DNA of 29,053 bases, taken from the IMG/VR virus record IMGVR_UViG_3300031999_000154, positions 1 to 29,053 of that record; one strand, given 5' to 3'. Below are positions 6,932 to 15,952 of this stretch, piece by piece (the stretch's first letter is position 1; each line of letters starts with the position of its first letter). Below the pieces are notes generated by a model. It was not told the origin of the DNA, did no database searches, and saw only the letters and a list, made by a program, of their open reading frames with translations. The translations under genes and the position numbers were made by a program. This DNA is from a virus.

Positions 6932-7612
6932 TTACGATTTTTGCAACATCGTTGCAAGCCGAGTATTTGCTGTACGTTCCAATAGCTCTACTTGACGTTG
7001 AGCAACTCCAAACATATCCACACGCGGAGGAACACTAACACTCTTTTTCAACACAAAAAGCGGCTGGATACCGCCATAGGTGCTTCCGGCTTGTGCCCCT
7101 CGCTGTCGAGCCAAGCGACCAAAGATGATCAGATTTCCCGCCCGTGAACGTTGAACGAAGGTATCTCCAAACACACTAGACCGTGGCCCTCCACGCAATG
7201 TACCCCCTGCGGTCAAGGCTTTCCCACCCATAATAGGAATGGGCAGATACTTTCCCTGTTTTGAATAGATATCATCTAATTGCCCACCTTTGCTCACAGT
7301 CCCGAGAACATGAGTTGGCGCGTACTTTGCCCCAGGGTCTACAAAGTGTACTTCACCTTCCAGTGTTTCTAGTGTGTTCCCGCGAACTCTGGATCGAAGT
7401 GACTCAATTAATTTCCCATGTCGTCGAGCAACACGAGTCGTGGTGGTGCCCCCTGTTAAATGAAAACTGATAAGATCAAGTCGAATGAGTTGTACCGTGG
7501 TTTGAAATAGTTTTCGCATGGCTCCCATTAGCTTAAAGGGAGCCTGTTGAAACATTTTCACTGTTTCTGCAATATCAATATTTACCTTAACGGTCAGTCG
7601 TTGATCAGCCAC
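6932..7612 (-). CDS. HK97 gp10-like neck/tail completion protein
   Basis: A basic protein of about 226 residues. GTG 7612 is preferred because GGGGGA lies upstream and it starts two bases after the previous stop; an in-frame ATG at 7633 would add seven residues but has a poorer site. The N-terminus (VKVNIDIAETVKMF) and the helix RRHGKLIESLRSRV, followed by a strand-rich DPGAKYAPTHVLGTV segment, match the gp10-like family that closes the connector and tail interface. It is longer than usual, with a Gly/Arg-rich middle and a C-terminal helix (RQVELLERTANTRLATML). Assignment rests on general pattern and position between connector and terminator genes. Confidence 0.65.
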   Translation of the reverse strand: MADQRLTVKVNIDIAETVKMFQQAPFKLMGAMRKLFQTTVQLIRLDLISFHLTGGTTTTRVARRHGKLIESLRSRVRGNTLETLEGEVHFVDPGAKYAPTHVLGTVSKGGQLDDIYSKQGKYLPIPIMGGKALTAGGTLRGGPRSSVFGDTFVQRSRAGNLIIFGRLARQRGAQAGSTYGGIQPLFVLKKSVSVPPRVDMFGVAQRQVELLERTANTRLATMLQKS

Positions 7613-7614
7613 CG

Positions 7615-8232
7615 TCAGTCCCCCGCATTCCACCGTCGTTCAGCATACAAACTTGCCCGGACATCTGGGAGCAGTTCAATGGACGTGTAGGTCACGGTCC
7701 CACTGTCTGTATGACCTACCGCCGTAGTCCCCAAGGAATCACGACGTTGCCACAAGAATCGCAACTGAAGTTCAAAGGCCAACCGAATCGGATTGCTTCG
7801 GTCTAGCTGGAGGACCCCGGTTTTGTCTACTGGGTATCCTCCATTGTACATGACCTTGATGTTTCCCACTCCAGGCATCAAAGTATGCCCCGGCAGTAGG
7901 TAGAGCAACCCCGTGCTGTCTTCCACATAATACTCTGACGACGGGATCAGACTGTTACCAGCAAACGCTCTGGTCGTGTCGTCATACAAACGTATAGTTT
8001 GTGTATTGATGTTGGGGTACGCTCGCAGAGACAAGAAGGCCCGACCATTTCGGCCCCCATGAAAAATCTCTGTACGAACCGCATCCGTGCCGGTCAATTT
8101 ATCCAGCGTGCGGTTCAGGACTTGGGCTATTCGACCAGAAAGCAATTGCACCATAATATCTAGGCGATTACTTTCTGTGTCTGTAACTTTCCCCATTAAC
8201 TCCTTGGCATCCGCGAGCGATATAATGTACAT
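7615..8232 (-). CDS. gp6-like head-tail connector protein
   Basis: A 205-residue protein starting MYIISLADAKELMGK with GGAG six bases before the ATG. The N-terminal helices (LADAKELMG, NRLDIMVQLLSGRIAQVLNR), the strand-rich middle with a YYVEDSTGLLYLL segment and NIKVMYNGGYP, and the later helix IRLAFELQLRFLWQRRDSLG are the usual layout of HK97 gp6 / SPP1 gp15 adaptors. These form a ring under the portal to which neck and tail attach. Such genes normally follow the major capsid gene closely; here about 17 kb of appendage genes lies between them. Confidence 0.85.
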   Translation of the reverse strand: MYIISLADAKELMGKVTDTESNRLDIMVQLLSGRIAQVLNRTLDKLTGTDAVRTEIFHGGRNGRAFLSLRAYPNINTQTIRLYDDTTRAFAGNSLIPSSEYYVEDSTGLLYLLPGHTLMPGVGNIKVMYNGGYPVDKTGVLQLDRSNPIRLAFELQLRFLWQRRDSLGTTAVGHTDSGTVTYTSIELLPDVRASLYAERRWNAGD

Positions 8233-8243
8233 TCCTCACTCCA

Positions 8244-8387
8244 TTAGCGATACTGCATATCGTCATCTTTGAGCATCCGGTCTAATCCCGGACGTGTTTT
8301 ACCGGCCCTTCCGGAAAGGGAGGGGCTTTTTGACAACTTTGGCTTTGATGGCTTTTTGGATGTCTTCTTTGATGTCTTCTGGCTCAT
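8244..8387 (-). CDS. short lysine-rich protein
   Basis: A 47-residue frame starting MSQKTSKKTSKKPSKP, ending eleven bases before the connector ATG. AGGAG lies nine bases upstream of its ATG. It overlaps the end of the 8299-8691 gene by 89 bases in another frame, and both reading frames are lysine-rich there, so one could be a shadow of the other. Without it there would be an unexplained 66-base gap before the connector gene, which supports reality. No family recognised; it looks disordered and strongly basic. Confidence 0.45.
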   Translation of the reverse strand: MSQKTSKKTSKKPSKPKLSKSPSLSGRAGKTRPGLDRMLKDDDMQYR

Positions 8388-8691
8388 CGTCCTCTTCTCC
8401 TGCAATTTGAGAATCCAACTGTGCATCCTGTTCTACATTGAGTATTGGTTTTGGTGTAGAGACAGACACAGGTTCGGGCATCGGTTCTGGAACAACAGGG
8501 ACTGGTTGAAGTTTTACGATAACTTCTTCAACCTTCCAGCGTTGACTTTCTACCGCCTGCAACATTTCTTCGGTGGCCACGAGAACATCAGTTCCACCTT
8601 CGTAAATCGTCCCACCCAGATGCAGCGCATAACTCTGCCGAACTTTGAACTTGCGTGCCACCTTTAGTAATGTTGGCTTGAGCATACTCAC
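8299..8691 (-). CDS. small protein with the N-terminal module shared with the glycosyltransferase
   Basis: A 130-residue protein beginning at GTG 8691 (GGGAGG six bases upstream). Residues ~14-57 form a compact module, FKVRQSYALHLGGTIYEGG through RWKVEEV, that aligns without gaps to the N-terminus of the GT9-like enzyme. A proline/valine-rich linker follows (VPVVPEPMPEPVSV), then an acidic stretch (EEDDEPEDIKED) and a basic tail (KAKVVKKPLPFRKGR). It lies at the boundary between the appendage island and the neck genes. No function known; a minor head or neck protein, or an adaptor, would fit the place. Confidence 0.75.
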   Translation of the reverse strand: MSMLKPTLLKVARKFKVRQSYALHLGGTIYEGGTDVLVATEEMLQAVESQRWKVEEVIVKLQPVPVVPEPMPEPVSVSTPKPILNVEQDAQLDSQIAGEEDDEPEDIKEDIQKAIKAKVVKKPLPFRKGR

Positions 8692-8703
8692 ACTACACCT
8701 CCC

Positions 8704-11700
8704 TTACAGTTCCTCAATGTCAAATGCAACCTTCCATACGTTGGGTGCCGCCTGTTCTGCCTTCAAGGAATCCCCGACCATCCGAACAGTATAGGTGACA
8801 TTCGTCAAAGGGTGGGTCCAATCAAACGCAGTCGCCCCACCGTGAATAGTATCAAAGAACGAAAGCATTGTATTCTTTTGGGCCGTGGGTAATACATCCC
8901 AATGTAACTTGAATAACTGATGCTTTCGTTGCCAGCGAGATCGAGTTTGTATTATGCCATCTGGAGCCGATGACCGCAAGTTCGTCCGTTTCGTTTTTTC
9001 CTCCAAGGGATAATCTGGAGGATACAAATCTGACGGCCAAGTGTATTTAGGAATATTCAACGTTGGAGCCTCTCCACCAAACACATAACCTCCGTATGCA
9101 AAACTCTGGATAGTGGTTTTAGGCATCGCCGATGTTGGTCTATCTGTTGTGCCCCCTAATTTATAGCCTCCTGTTGGAGTGTGCTGATATTCTACAGCAG
9201 ATAGTTCCACATTAGCACGGAGAAAGAAATGATGATCATCTGGATCATCTAATGCCGCCAAGTCGTCATACACATAAATTTGACTATTAGTGACTCGGCG
9301 TTGCGTAAACGACGACGTATCACCAGGGGCAATATGATAATATTCTAAGCCGGTACTACCTGGAAACGCCCCAGTGTCATAGGTGCAAGGTCGCCACGTT
9401 TTCCCCCCGTCATTAGAAAAGAAATGAATGGCCCCACCTACCCCATTTGCGGGGACACCATCTAGACCCATTAAGAAGTTCTGCGTAGGACCAACACTCA
9501 AACTGACTACCCACCCTCGCCCAGAAAACACTGGATTTGCTGGGTCATCACTTGGATCTATCTGGGTATGAACAGACTCACTGTAATCAGTCCAACCCTC
9601 CCCAAAATTTCCAGATCTCCACGCATACATATATGTGCGACCATCTGTTGCTGTCGGCACATACAGCGCATCTGCTTGTGTGTCCCCAGAAAGATCTATA
9701 TCTTCTCGTTCTTGTGTACAGGCTTTAAACGAACCTACGAGAAACACATTCCATAAATTGTCGCTAGTAGCCGCAGCACTGAATCCAAAATACCCACCGG
9801 CTCCCCGCAAGCGATTTTCGGCAATACGATGATTTGCCCAAGTAGATATTGGTTTGTGTCCTACCCACGTGACCCCATTGTCCACACTTCGCCACACGGC
9901 TGGACGGCCCTCGCTACAACAGCATCCAATCATCACAATGTTGTTGACAAAAATTCCACTACAAGCATAGGTCTTTTCAAACACCGTTCCGGCACCATTC
10001 GGTGTCCCCACCACTAGGATAGGATCACTCCAGGTAGATCCATTGTCATATGAGTGATAACCAATGATAGAGTATTGATCACCTCCAGCCACATGATATT
10101 CCCCCGCCACAGGATAGAATTCACCGTATGCAATCAGGTGCCCGCTGCCTAGATTAATAAATCCATTAATCTTTGCCCAGGACTCTGTATCTGCTGGTGC
10201 ATACCCTGTCGGGTACACGTCTTCGTAAGTCTCCCCATTATCAACACTCAATATAGCAAATTTTCCAATAGGATAACTTACTGACGGGGGTGTGGCGTGT
10301 GAAGTACACAGCAATCCCACAAGAATTCTATTTTCTACCGGAATAATCGTTGCGGTGGCTGCACTTCCTAACGCCACTTGAATTTCTGTGCCTTCTGTAA
10401 AGTTGATATTATTCGTGCTTTTCAATTGGCGGAGCACCACTCCATTTGCCGGAGGCGGAGCGTCACTTTGAATAATAGTTACTCGCAATTGATTCTGTGT
10501 AGTGATGGGACCAGTCACCAACACATCATTTGGGACCAAACTATCTAAGTCAGTAGACCGATACCATTTAATACCTTGCAGCACTTGAGCGTTCTGCGTT
10601 GTAGTCAAATACCCAGACACATAACCATGAATTGCGACATTAGAAACAAACTCAGCCTTTTCGTGCGTGGTAAATGCCGCCCCGGTTATTGTCAGCGATA
10701 GTGTTACTGACGTTGCAAAGAGTTTTTGTGTCGTTAAACTGTCTACACTGGCGGTCAGGGCCAAGGTGATTGACCCATACAACCCACTCTGTAACACCGC
10801 AGCCATGCTCGCGGTGACACTGGCCCTTACATAGATGTTGGCATCTGACAATGTCACATTCGGAGTCGTAATCGCCAGGGTCGCTTGGCCACCGATAATT
10901 GAGGCATCGAAGTACAGGGTTTCTACATCTACTGAAATCAAGCACGTACAGATCCCGTATATCGGGATGATGTTTAACCCTGGAGATTCTGCGTTGACGC
11001 TAAGTGTGATATTTGCATAAAGCGGAAAACGTTCATCGTCGGTCAACTGCATGTAACCTGGAACCACTGCACTGATACCTGGAGTTCCCGCCATAACCGG
11101 TCCAAAAGAATCTCCAGGAAGAATGGCGTCACGTAAATCAACCCAAGAATATGTTGATGTTCGGGCAGGATTCACTGGTTCTGTCGGAGTGGAGGCACTG
11201 TCCTTATCTTCTAGCTGTGTCCCACCGAACGGGACGATAGAATGCGCCGGATTGTCAATAACACTATAGTTATAAAACACTGGACCAAAAGTATTTCCTG
11301 GAACTAATATGTCACGTGCTGTAGGTATTGGTTCTGGTTCTACGTTATAGTCATCATCTTCATCAGTTACCTGTCCAAAATTTGGCACATTGATATCTAT
11401 GCCAAATGCGTTAAACATGGTAGGGCTGTCAGAGTTCCCTCCAAGCAAGAAACTTCGAAAACTTCGCCAAGGGATTGTGGTAATACGAGAAGAATCAGTT
11501 GAAGGTACTGGCCTAGAAAAAGTACGAACACCCTCTAAATGTATGCCTCCTGGTAAAGTCAAACTGTTATTGTCTACCGCCTTACTATTTACTCCGACAT
11601 CTTCATTAAAATAAAGTGCTTGATCACCAGGAATGACATATTCACGGTGTTCCAAATAGATGTTATTTTGAATATTTGTTAAAGACCAAAATCGTCGAGA

Positions 11701-12336
11701 GTATAGCTCAACCGGTGGGCCATCTTCTACGCTTGTCCCAGTGACTACTCCACTTGAGGTAGGATTTACTGACGAAAGATTGATTTCCGGTGAAAAGACA
11801 CCGTTAAGCGGAAGGTAGTGAGTAGGTGTGCCAAATGAAAGTGGATGCCTTCCCTTGTGAAACGCTAAAACCTCGTTTGCTGTGAGTGTTCGAGGAATGA
11901 CAGTAAATTCGGCGATTCTGGCATTTGCATTCTGTCCACCAGTTTCAATTTGTCCAATTTTCACAGGTCCATAACATCCGACGTTTAACCCACTAGCAGA
12001 CCCAATGGATGTTCCATTTAAATAGACAGTTTGAGGGGTAGCGTATAATCCCAAAGTCAGTACAAAGCTATTCCATGCGTTTTGATTGAGTGTGTAATTC
12101 CCACTAGTGATAGTGACATGATTATTACCAAAATAATATTGTCCAACTTTGAGGCTATTGTCAGACGCCTTCCAAGCATGGTAATACCCTGCTGGATCTC
12201 CTCCGGTGTACCAAATTGGATGATCAACACCATCAGTTTGACTAAATAGTGGATACCACCAACAAAGTATTGAACCTGAAAAGCCTATACTTTGAAAAGT
12301 AATAAGATCTGATGTACTATTAAATAGTCGGGCCAT
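8704..12336 (-). CDS. large chimeric appendage protein: LamG-like, internal repeats, Asp-box propeller, lambda M-like end
   Basis: 1210 residues. In order: a LamG/concanavalin-like domain (1-165, ending GKRIAEF-type strands) paralogous to the N-terminus of the 17536-18690 product; four diverged repeats of about 45 residues (~230-437) each with an (I/L)xPGxxF-like turn and an acidic end; a Thr/Ser/Val-rich beta region (440-585); a propeller-like region with Asp-boxes S-x-D-x-G-x-T-W near 697, 762, 817 and 974 and a decayed one near 908; and a C-terminal ~95 residues (FKLHWDVLPTAQKNTMLSFF, AFDWTHPLTNVTYTVRM) resembling lambda gpM-type tail domains. Asp-boxes occur in sialidases and many non-catalytic propellers; I see no clear catalytic set. 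Probably a virion adhesin. Confidence 0.85.
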   Translation of the reverse strand: MARLFNSTSDLITFQSIGFSGSILCWWYPLFSQTDGVDHPIWYTGGDPAGYYHAWKASDNSLKVGQYYFGNNHVTITSGNYTLNQNAWNSFVLTLGLYATPQTVYLNGTSIGSASGLNVGCYGPVKIGQIETGGQNANARIAEFTVIPRTLTANEVLAFHKGRHPLSFGTPTHYLPLNGVFSPEINLSSVNPTSSGVVTGTSVEDGPPVELYSRRFWSLTNIQNNIYLEHREYVIPGDQALYFNEDVGVNSKAVDNNSLTLPGGIHLEGVRTFSRPVPSTDSSRITTIPWRSFRSFLLGGNSDSPTMFNAFGIDINVPNFGQVTDEDDDYNVEPEPIPTARDILVPGNTFGPVFYNYSVIDNPAHSIVPFGGTQLEDKDSASTPTEPVNPARTSTYSWVDLRDAILPGDSFGPVMAGTPGISAVVPGYMQLTDDERFPLYANITLSVNAESPGLNIIPIYGICTCLISVDVETLYFDASIIGGQATLAITTPNVTLSDANIYVRASVTASMAAVLQSGLYGSITLALTASVDSLTTQKLFATSVTLSLTITGAAFTTHEKAEFVSNVAIHGYVSGYLTTTQNAQVLQGIKWYRSTDLDSLVPNDVLVTGPITTQNQLRVTIIQSDAPPPANGVVLRQLKSTNNINFTEGTEIQVALGSAATATIIPVENRILVGLLCTSHATPPSVSYPIGKFAILSVDNGETYEDVYPTGYAPADTESWAKINGFINLGSGHLIAYGEFYPVAGEYHVAGGDQYSIIGYHSYDNGSTWSDPILVVGTPNGAGTVFEKTYACSGIFVNNIVMIGCCCSEGRPAVWRSVDNGVTWVGHKPISTWANHRIAENRLRGAGGYFGFSAAATSDNLWNVFLVGSFKACTQEREDIDLSGDTQADALYVPTATDGRTYMYAWRSGNFGEGWTDYSESVHTQIDPSDDPANPVFSGRGWVVSLSVGPTQNFLMGLDGVPANGVGGAIHFFSNDGGKTWRPCTYDTGAFPGSTGLEYYHIAPGDTSSFTQRRVTNSQIYVYDDLAALDDPDDHHFFLRANVELSAVEYQHTPTGGYKLGGTTDRPTSAMPKTTIQSFAYGGYVFGGEAPTLNIPKYTWPSDLYPPDYPLEEKTKRTNLRSSAPDGIIQTRSRWQRKHQLFKLHWDVLPTAQKNTMLSFFDTIHGGATAFDWTHPLTNVTYTVRMVGDSLKAEQAAPNVWKVAFDIEEL

Positions 12337-12339
12337 GTC

Positions 12340-12825
12340 TTATTCCCAGATGATACAGGCTGACCATGTGGATACCACAGCCAAAGTCCAACCAGATGTT
12401 TCAAATACCAAATCCATAACCACTGTTTCTCCAACCACCAAGGTATCTCCATCTAATGTAACTTTGATTCGTTTGTACTGATCATTATCCCCACTGGCCC
12501 AGGTTAGCGTCTGGGTGCCTTCCGCTTGCAACGTAGCCACGTCTGGGGCCTCTTCAGGAGCAACGCTGGCCCACTTTGGGTTCACTTTGGCTGCGTTACT
12601 GGTCGCATTCGCCAAGGCCCAAAGGTCTAGTTTTCCAGTTCCATTTGGAAAAGCTGGAGGCATACGAAATCGTAATCGCCAAATAGAATCTCCATTCACA
12701 GACGCCATAACTCCCAGTCCTTCTTCATGCTTTGAATTTGACCCCGCTCCAACATGAATATTTGGAAAGACTTTACCCGCTGTTACCGCAACAGCAGAAT
12801 AGGGAAAAATCGGTCCGCCAGCCAT
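12340..12825 (-). CDS. appendage protein A', paralog of 18692-19216
   Basis: 161 residues, beta-rich, starting MAGGPIFPYSAVAV, with AAGGAG before the ATG. It aligns over its whole length with the 18692-19216 product: NIHVGAGSNSKHEEGLGV against NVHVGLGAYSKHDDGLGV, then IWRLRFRMPPAFPNGTGKL, WALANATSN, ITLDG-like strands and a C-terminal GWTLAVVSTW against NWTLTKTSTW. Its stop is three bases before the large LamG/Asp-box gene, and its paralog likewise directly precedes the other LamG gene. The conserved pairing suggests the two products work together, for example as anchor and shaft of an appendage. No named family recognised. Confidence 0.75.
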   Translation of the reverse strand: MAGGPIFPYSAVAVTAGKVFPNIHVGAGSNSKHEEGLGVMASVNGDSIWRLRFRMPPAFPNGTGKLDLWALANATSNAAKVNPKWASVAPEEAPDVATLQAEGTQTLTWASGDNDQYKRIKVTLDGDTLVVGETVVMDLVFETSGWTLAVVSTWSACIIWE

Positions 12826-12838
12826 AATACTCTCCTTG

Positions 12839-14383
12839 CTAAGTTACCCTGATTTTCGGATCTATAAACACTGTGTAAGAGGCTTTTGCACATCGGACAC
12901 GCGCAGTGACGACACCCTTGAGTTGAGGAGTTACACTGACCTCAAGCCTTTGTTTATTGACATTAGTAATACCGGTCGTGTACCATTCCGCCGTGCTGGT
13001 GTCCTGAGCGGTTCCAGTCAGTCCAGGACTACCTCGATCAGTACTCAAAGCTGCTAATGGCCAAGTAGCAGTAGTCAAAGTACAGACTTCCAACCAAATT
13101 TCTAAATTCGTTAAAGCAGTTGCACTGTCATGAAGGATTTCAATTGTCAAAGTTCTAGCCGACCCTATTTCATCAATCCAGGTCGCCATCCAAGGTGAAA
13201 CAACGCCATCAAACCCAGCGGCATTGGCATTCGTAACCATTTTCCAGGCAATTGGCGTTGTCCCATCACTTGCCCCACCTGTTCGCACATAGGTCACTTC
13301 ATCCATAAGAGTTCCACCACACTCACGTCTCCCCAACTTGTAGTTTTTCGTCCCGCTATCACAAAGTTCAACGGTAATCGCCCCCACGTTATTTTCTGGT
13401 GCATTCCCAGTAAAAAGTGTGACATTGGAATTTAGCTTACATCGAGAAATGGCCAGAGTATGCCCCCCCATATTTGTTGTGTCAATGAGATTCGATTCTA
13501 CCAATGACAAATCCATTCCGGTAATTGTGTTCATACCGCCAAAAGAAGCCGAGTTAAAATGAAGAAGAGTAGTGGGAGCCGTTCCAAGAATACCGCCCCC
13601 CAAGATAGTATGAGATCCACCACCTAACCAAATATATTGTCCCGCATGAGTAAACTCAATAGTCGTGTTAATCAACAACACATCATTGGCGTTATACGAG
13701 GAAGAAATGTTCCCCAGGAGCACACTACATCCCGTAACCGCATAGGCGAGTTTTAGCGCACAAGTATCAAATATATTACGTGCGTATTGACTTGCCCCCA
13801 ACACGAACCCTAGCGTCCCGGCGCTCGCACCATACCCCGCCTCAAATGTGACTCCATAATATCGGACACCAGAACAGCTCAGGGTTAGCGTTCCGATAGT
13901 TCGAAACTTAGCGCCAGCCGCCCTGCTCGTTGGTGGTTCATTGACGATATCAGAGGTACTAATCACGTTAGTCGGAACGACCATACTTCCCTGATTTGGC
14001 GCTCCACCCAACGTCATTGCTTCTGTGCAGTTCTCATCTATCGTATTATCTGCCCAAATAGAATCTCCCGCAGACCATATCGTCGCGGCGTTTGTCATTA
14101 AATATTCGATATAGAGTGTTGCATTAGCCCATGATGTTGGATTTCTAAGTGTCCACACCACACCATTATCGTTCACTGTCCCTGTTGTGGGCCAGGTTGG
14201 CTCTGTCGCACCGTGTGACGTGCCCCCGGTCGTACATTCGTACACGTACCGTCGCCGAGCGACGGTCGCATAGGCCCGACGGCAGACCACGCGATCTCCT
14301 GTCGTGTAGACTGTACCCGGTGCCCACTCTGCTCGACCAGTTCCGCCCATCGCACTTGGGGCTTTGATATACCAATGTGTCAT
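12839..14383 (-). CDS. tandem beta-helix appendage protein, copy 3
   Basis: 514 residues, the third and most diverged of three adjacent paralogs. The N-terminal ~100 residues (THWYIKAPSAMGGTGRAEWA, GDRVVCRRAYA, YECTTGGTSHGATEPTWP, VNDNGVVWTLR) form a small module I know from many phage virion proteins. The centre (~120-350) has short repeating strands (YYGVTFEAGYGA, LINTTIEFTHAGQ, ISRCKLNS) as in right-handed beta-helices. The C-terminal ~110 residues (LTIEILHDSATALTNLEIWL, VTPQLKGVVTARVRCAK, FIDPKIRV) are the shared end domain. GAGGGAG precedes the ATG. Likely a trimeric fibre or spike; the glycan-cleaving or binding role is unknown. Confidence 0.8.
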   Translation of the reverse strand: MTHWYIKAPSAMGGTGRAEWAPGTVYTTGDRVVCRRAYATVARRRYVYECTTGGTSHGATEPTWPTTGTVNDNGVVWTLRNPTSWANATLYIEYLMTNAATIWSAGDSIWADNTIDENCTEAMTLGGAPNQGSMVVPTNVISTSDIVNEPPTSRAAGAKFRTIGTLTLSCSGVRYYGVTFEAGYGASAGTLGFVLGASQYARNIFDTCALKLAYAVTGCSVLLGNISSSYNANDVLLINTTIEFTHAGQYIWLGGGSHTILGGGILGTAPTTLLHFNSASFGGMNTITGMDLSLVESNLIDTTNMGGHTLAISRCKLNSNVTLFTGNAPENNVGAITVELCDSGTKNYKLGRRECGGTLMDEVTYVRTGGASDGTTPIAWKMVTNANAAGFDGVVSPWMATWIDEIGSARTLTIEILHDSATALTNLEIWLEVCTLTTATWPLAALSTDRGSPGLTGTAQDTSTAEWYTTGITNVNKQRLEVSVTPQLKGVVTARVRCAKASYTVFIDPKIRVT

Positions 14384-14395
14384 TATCGTCTCCCT

Positions 14396-15952
14396 CTAAC
14401 TTACAACAATCTTTGGATCAACATACACTGTATAGTTAGGTTTCGCAAAATAGACTTTGGCGGTCACAAAGCCTTTCATTTGAGGAGTGACCACAACAGA
14501 TAATTTTTGTCTATTCGGGTTTGCCATCCCAACTGTGTACCAGGTCTCAGAACTAGAGGTCTGGGCCGTTCCTCCTAAAACTGGAACGCCTCTATCCGTT
14601 ACTATCAACGCTTGCGGATAATTCGCGTTCGTGAGGACCACCGCTTCTAACCAAACCTCGTCATCTTTTAATGCAGTTACACTATCATGCAAAATTTCCA
14701 CAGTCAAAGTTTTTTCTACTCCTGTCTCGTCAATCCAGGTCGCTATCTGTGGAGTTCGAAGTGCGAAGAAACAGTTATTTGCGGTGGATACCATTTTCCA
14801 AGCAATCGGAGTCGTTCCATCACTCGCTCCACCAGTACGGACACGAGCCGTCTCATCCACGACCGTTCCAGCAAAATCATAAACAGCCATTTTATAATTA
14901 GCAGTTCCTGCTGAACAAAGTTCTACAACAATATTTGCTCCACGTCTTGCAGAAACAAGAGTTCCCGTAAACGCATTTACAGATGAATTGAGTTTGCATC
15001 GAGATATTAAAAGTGATAAATCTTGCATGTTTGTTACGTTAATAAGATTTGTCGAAGCGTTAGAAAGATCTACTCCAATAATTGAAGTTGAACCCGAAAG
15101 ATAGTGTACTACTCCATAAAACAACGATGTTGGAGGTACTCCAAGTATTGCTCCACCAAACATCGTGGATCTTCCTAGTTCAACAGCAATACCCTGCCCC
15201 GCGTGAGTAAACTCAATATCAGTATCAATGAGACGTGCTTCTCCTGGTGCGAAGTTGCTACTTGAATTCCCATAATACACATAGCATCCAGTCACCGCAT
15301 ACGCTAATTTGATTTTACAATTTTCCAAAGTAATTCCACTATACCAACCGTTATTACCATTGACTGTGTAAAAATGTGGAGTGCCACTGGTCGCACCATA
15401 TCCAACCTCAAATATACATCCGTAAAAATGTAATGCTGAGGCAGCCGGTTCACAGTATGACGTAGATCGAAACTTAGCACCTACAGCCCGAGATGTTGGA
15501 GGCTCATGTGTCAGATCTGAAGTGCTTGTGATGTAAGTTGGAATAACATAATTCCCTTCATTGTAGTTTACATTCCCCAGAGACAGAATACCTGTTAGTT
15601 CAGTAACAAGACTATTGTCCACCCAAAAATAATCCCCTGCTGCCCAAGTCCAATCGGCTACTCCCATAATATAGTCCAAATAAATTGAAGCATTAATCCA
15701 AGTGATTGGTTGACGTGTCGTCCAGATCACCCCGTTATCATTCACCGTAGATGACGTAGGCCATACCGGCTCCGTACTCCCATGCGAAGTGCCTCCTGTC
15801 GTACATTCATAGACCCACCTTCGTCGTGTGGTACTCGCATACGTCCGACGGCACACCACGCGATCACCAACAGAATACACGGTACTCGGTGCCCATTCTG
15901 CTCGACCAGTTCCACCCATTGCACTTGGGGCTTTAATATACCAGTGTGTCAT
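14396..15952 (-). CDS. tandem beta-helix appendage protein, copy 2
   Basis: 518 residues with the same architecture as its two neighbours: N-terminal GDRVVCRRTYA...YECTTGGTSHG module, central beta-helix-like strands, and C-terminal LTVEILHDSVTALKDDEVWL...YVDPKIVV domain. It shares long identical DNA stretches with copy 1 (83 identical bases at 14862-14944 and 70 at 15466-15535), whereas other segments of the same genes differ strongly. AAGGGA lies six bases before the ATG, which is 12 bases after the stop of copy 1; the same 12-base spacing separates copies 2 and 3. This regular layout supports serial duplication. Confidence 0.8.
   Translation of the reverse strand: MTHWYIKAPSAMGGTGRAEWAPSTVYSVGDRVVCRRTYASTTRRRWVYECTTGGTSHGSTEPVWPTSSTVNDNGVIWTTRQPITWINASIYLDYIMGVADWTWAAGDYFWVDNSLVTELTGILSLGNVNYNEGNYVIPTYITSTSDLTHEPPTSRAVGAKFRSTSYCEPAASALHFYGCIFEVGYGATSGTPHFYTVNGNNGWYSGITLENCKIKLAYAVTGCYVYYGNSSSNFAPGEARLIDTDIEFTHAGQGIAVELGRSTMFGGAILGVPPTSLFYGVVHYLSGSTSIIGVDLSNASTNLINVTNMQDLSLLISRCKLNSSVNAFTGTLVSARRGANIVVELCSAGTANYKMAVYDFAGTVVDETARVRTGGASDGTTPIAWKMVSTANNCFFALRTPQIATWIDETGVEKTLTVEILHDSVTALKDDEVWLEAVVLTNANYPQALIVTDRGVPVLGGTAQTSSSETWYTVGMANPNRQKLSVVVTPQMKGFVTAKVYFAKPNYTVYVDPKIVVS
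14862..14944 (-). repeat. 83-base perfect direct repeat, copy in gene 2
   Basis: These 83 bases are identical to 16434-16516. They encode part of the beta-helix core ending in the AVYDFAGTVV segment of two neighbouring paralogs. The sequence differs at once on both sides, so this looks like recent recombination or gene conversion between the copies. Confidence 0.9.
15466..15535 (-). repeat. 70-base perfect direct repeat, copy in gene 2
   Basis: Identical to 17035-17104. It encodes the ITSTSDLTHEPPTSRAVGAK segment at the entrance of the central beta-helix region in copies 1 and 2. Confidence 0.9.

Noticed and set aside
9394-10248. Calling the Asp-box protein an active sialidase
   Set aside because: Asp-boxes only indicate a propeller-type fold; I could not identify the catalytic arginine triad or nucleophile.
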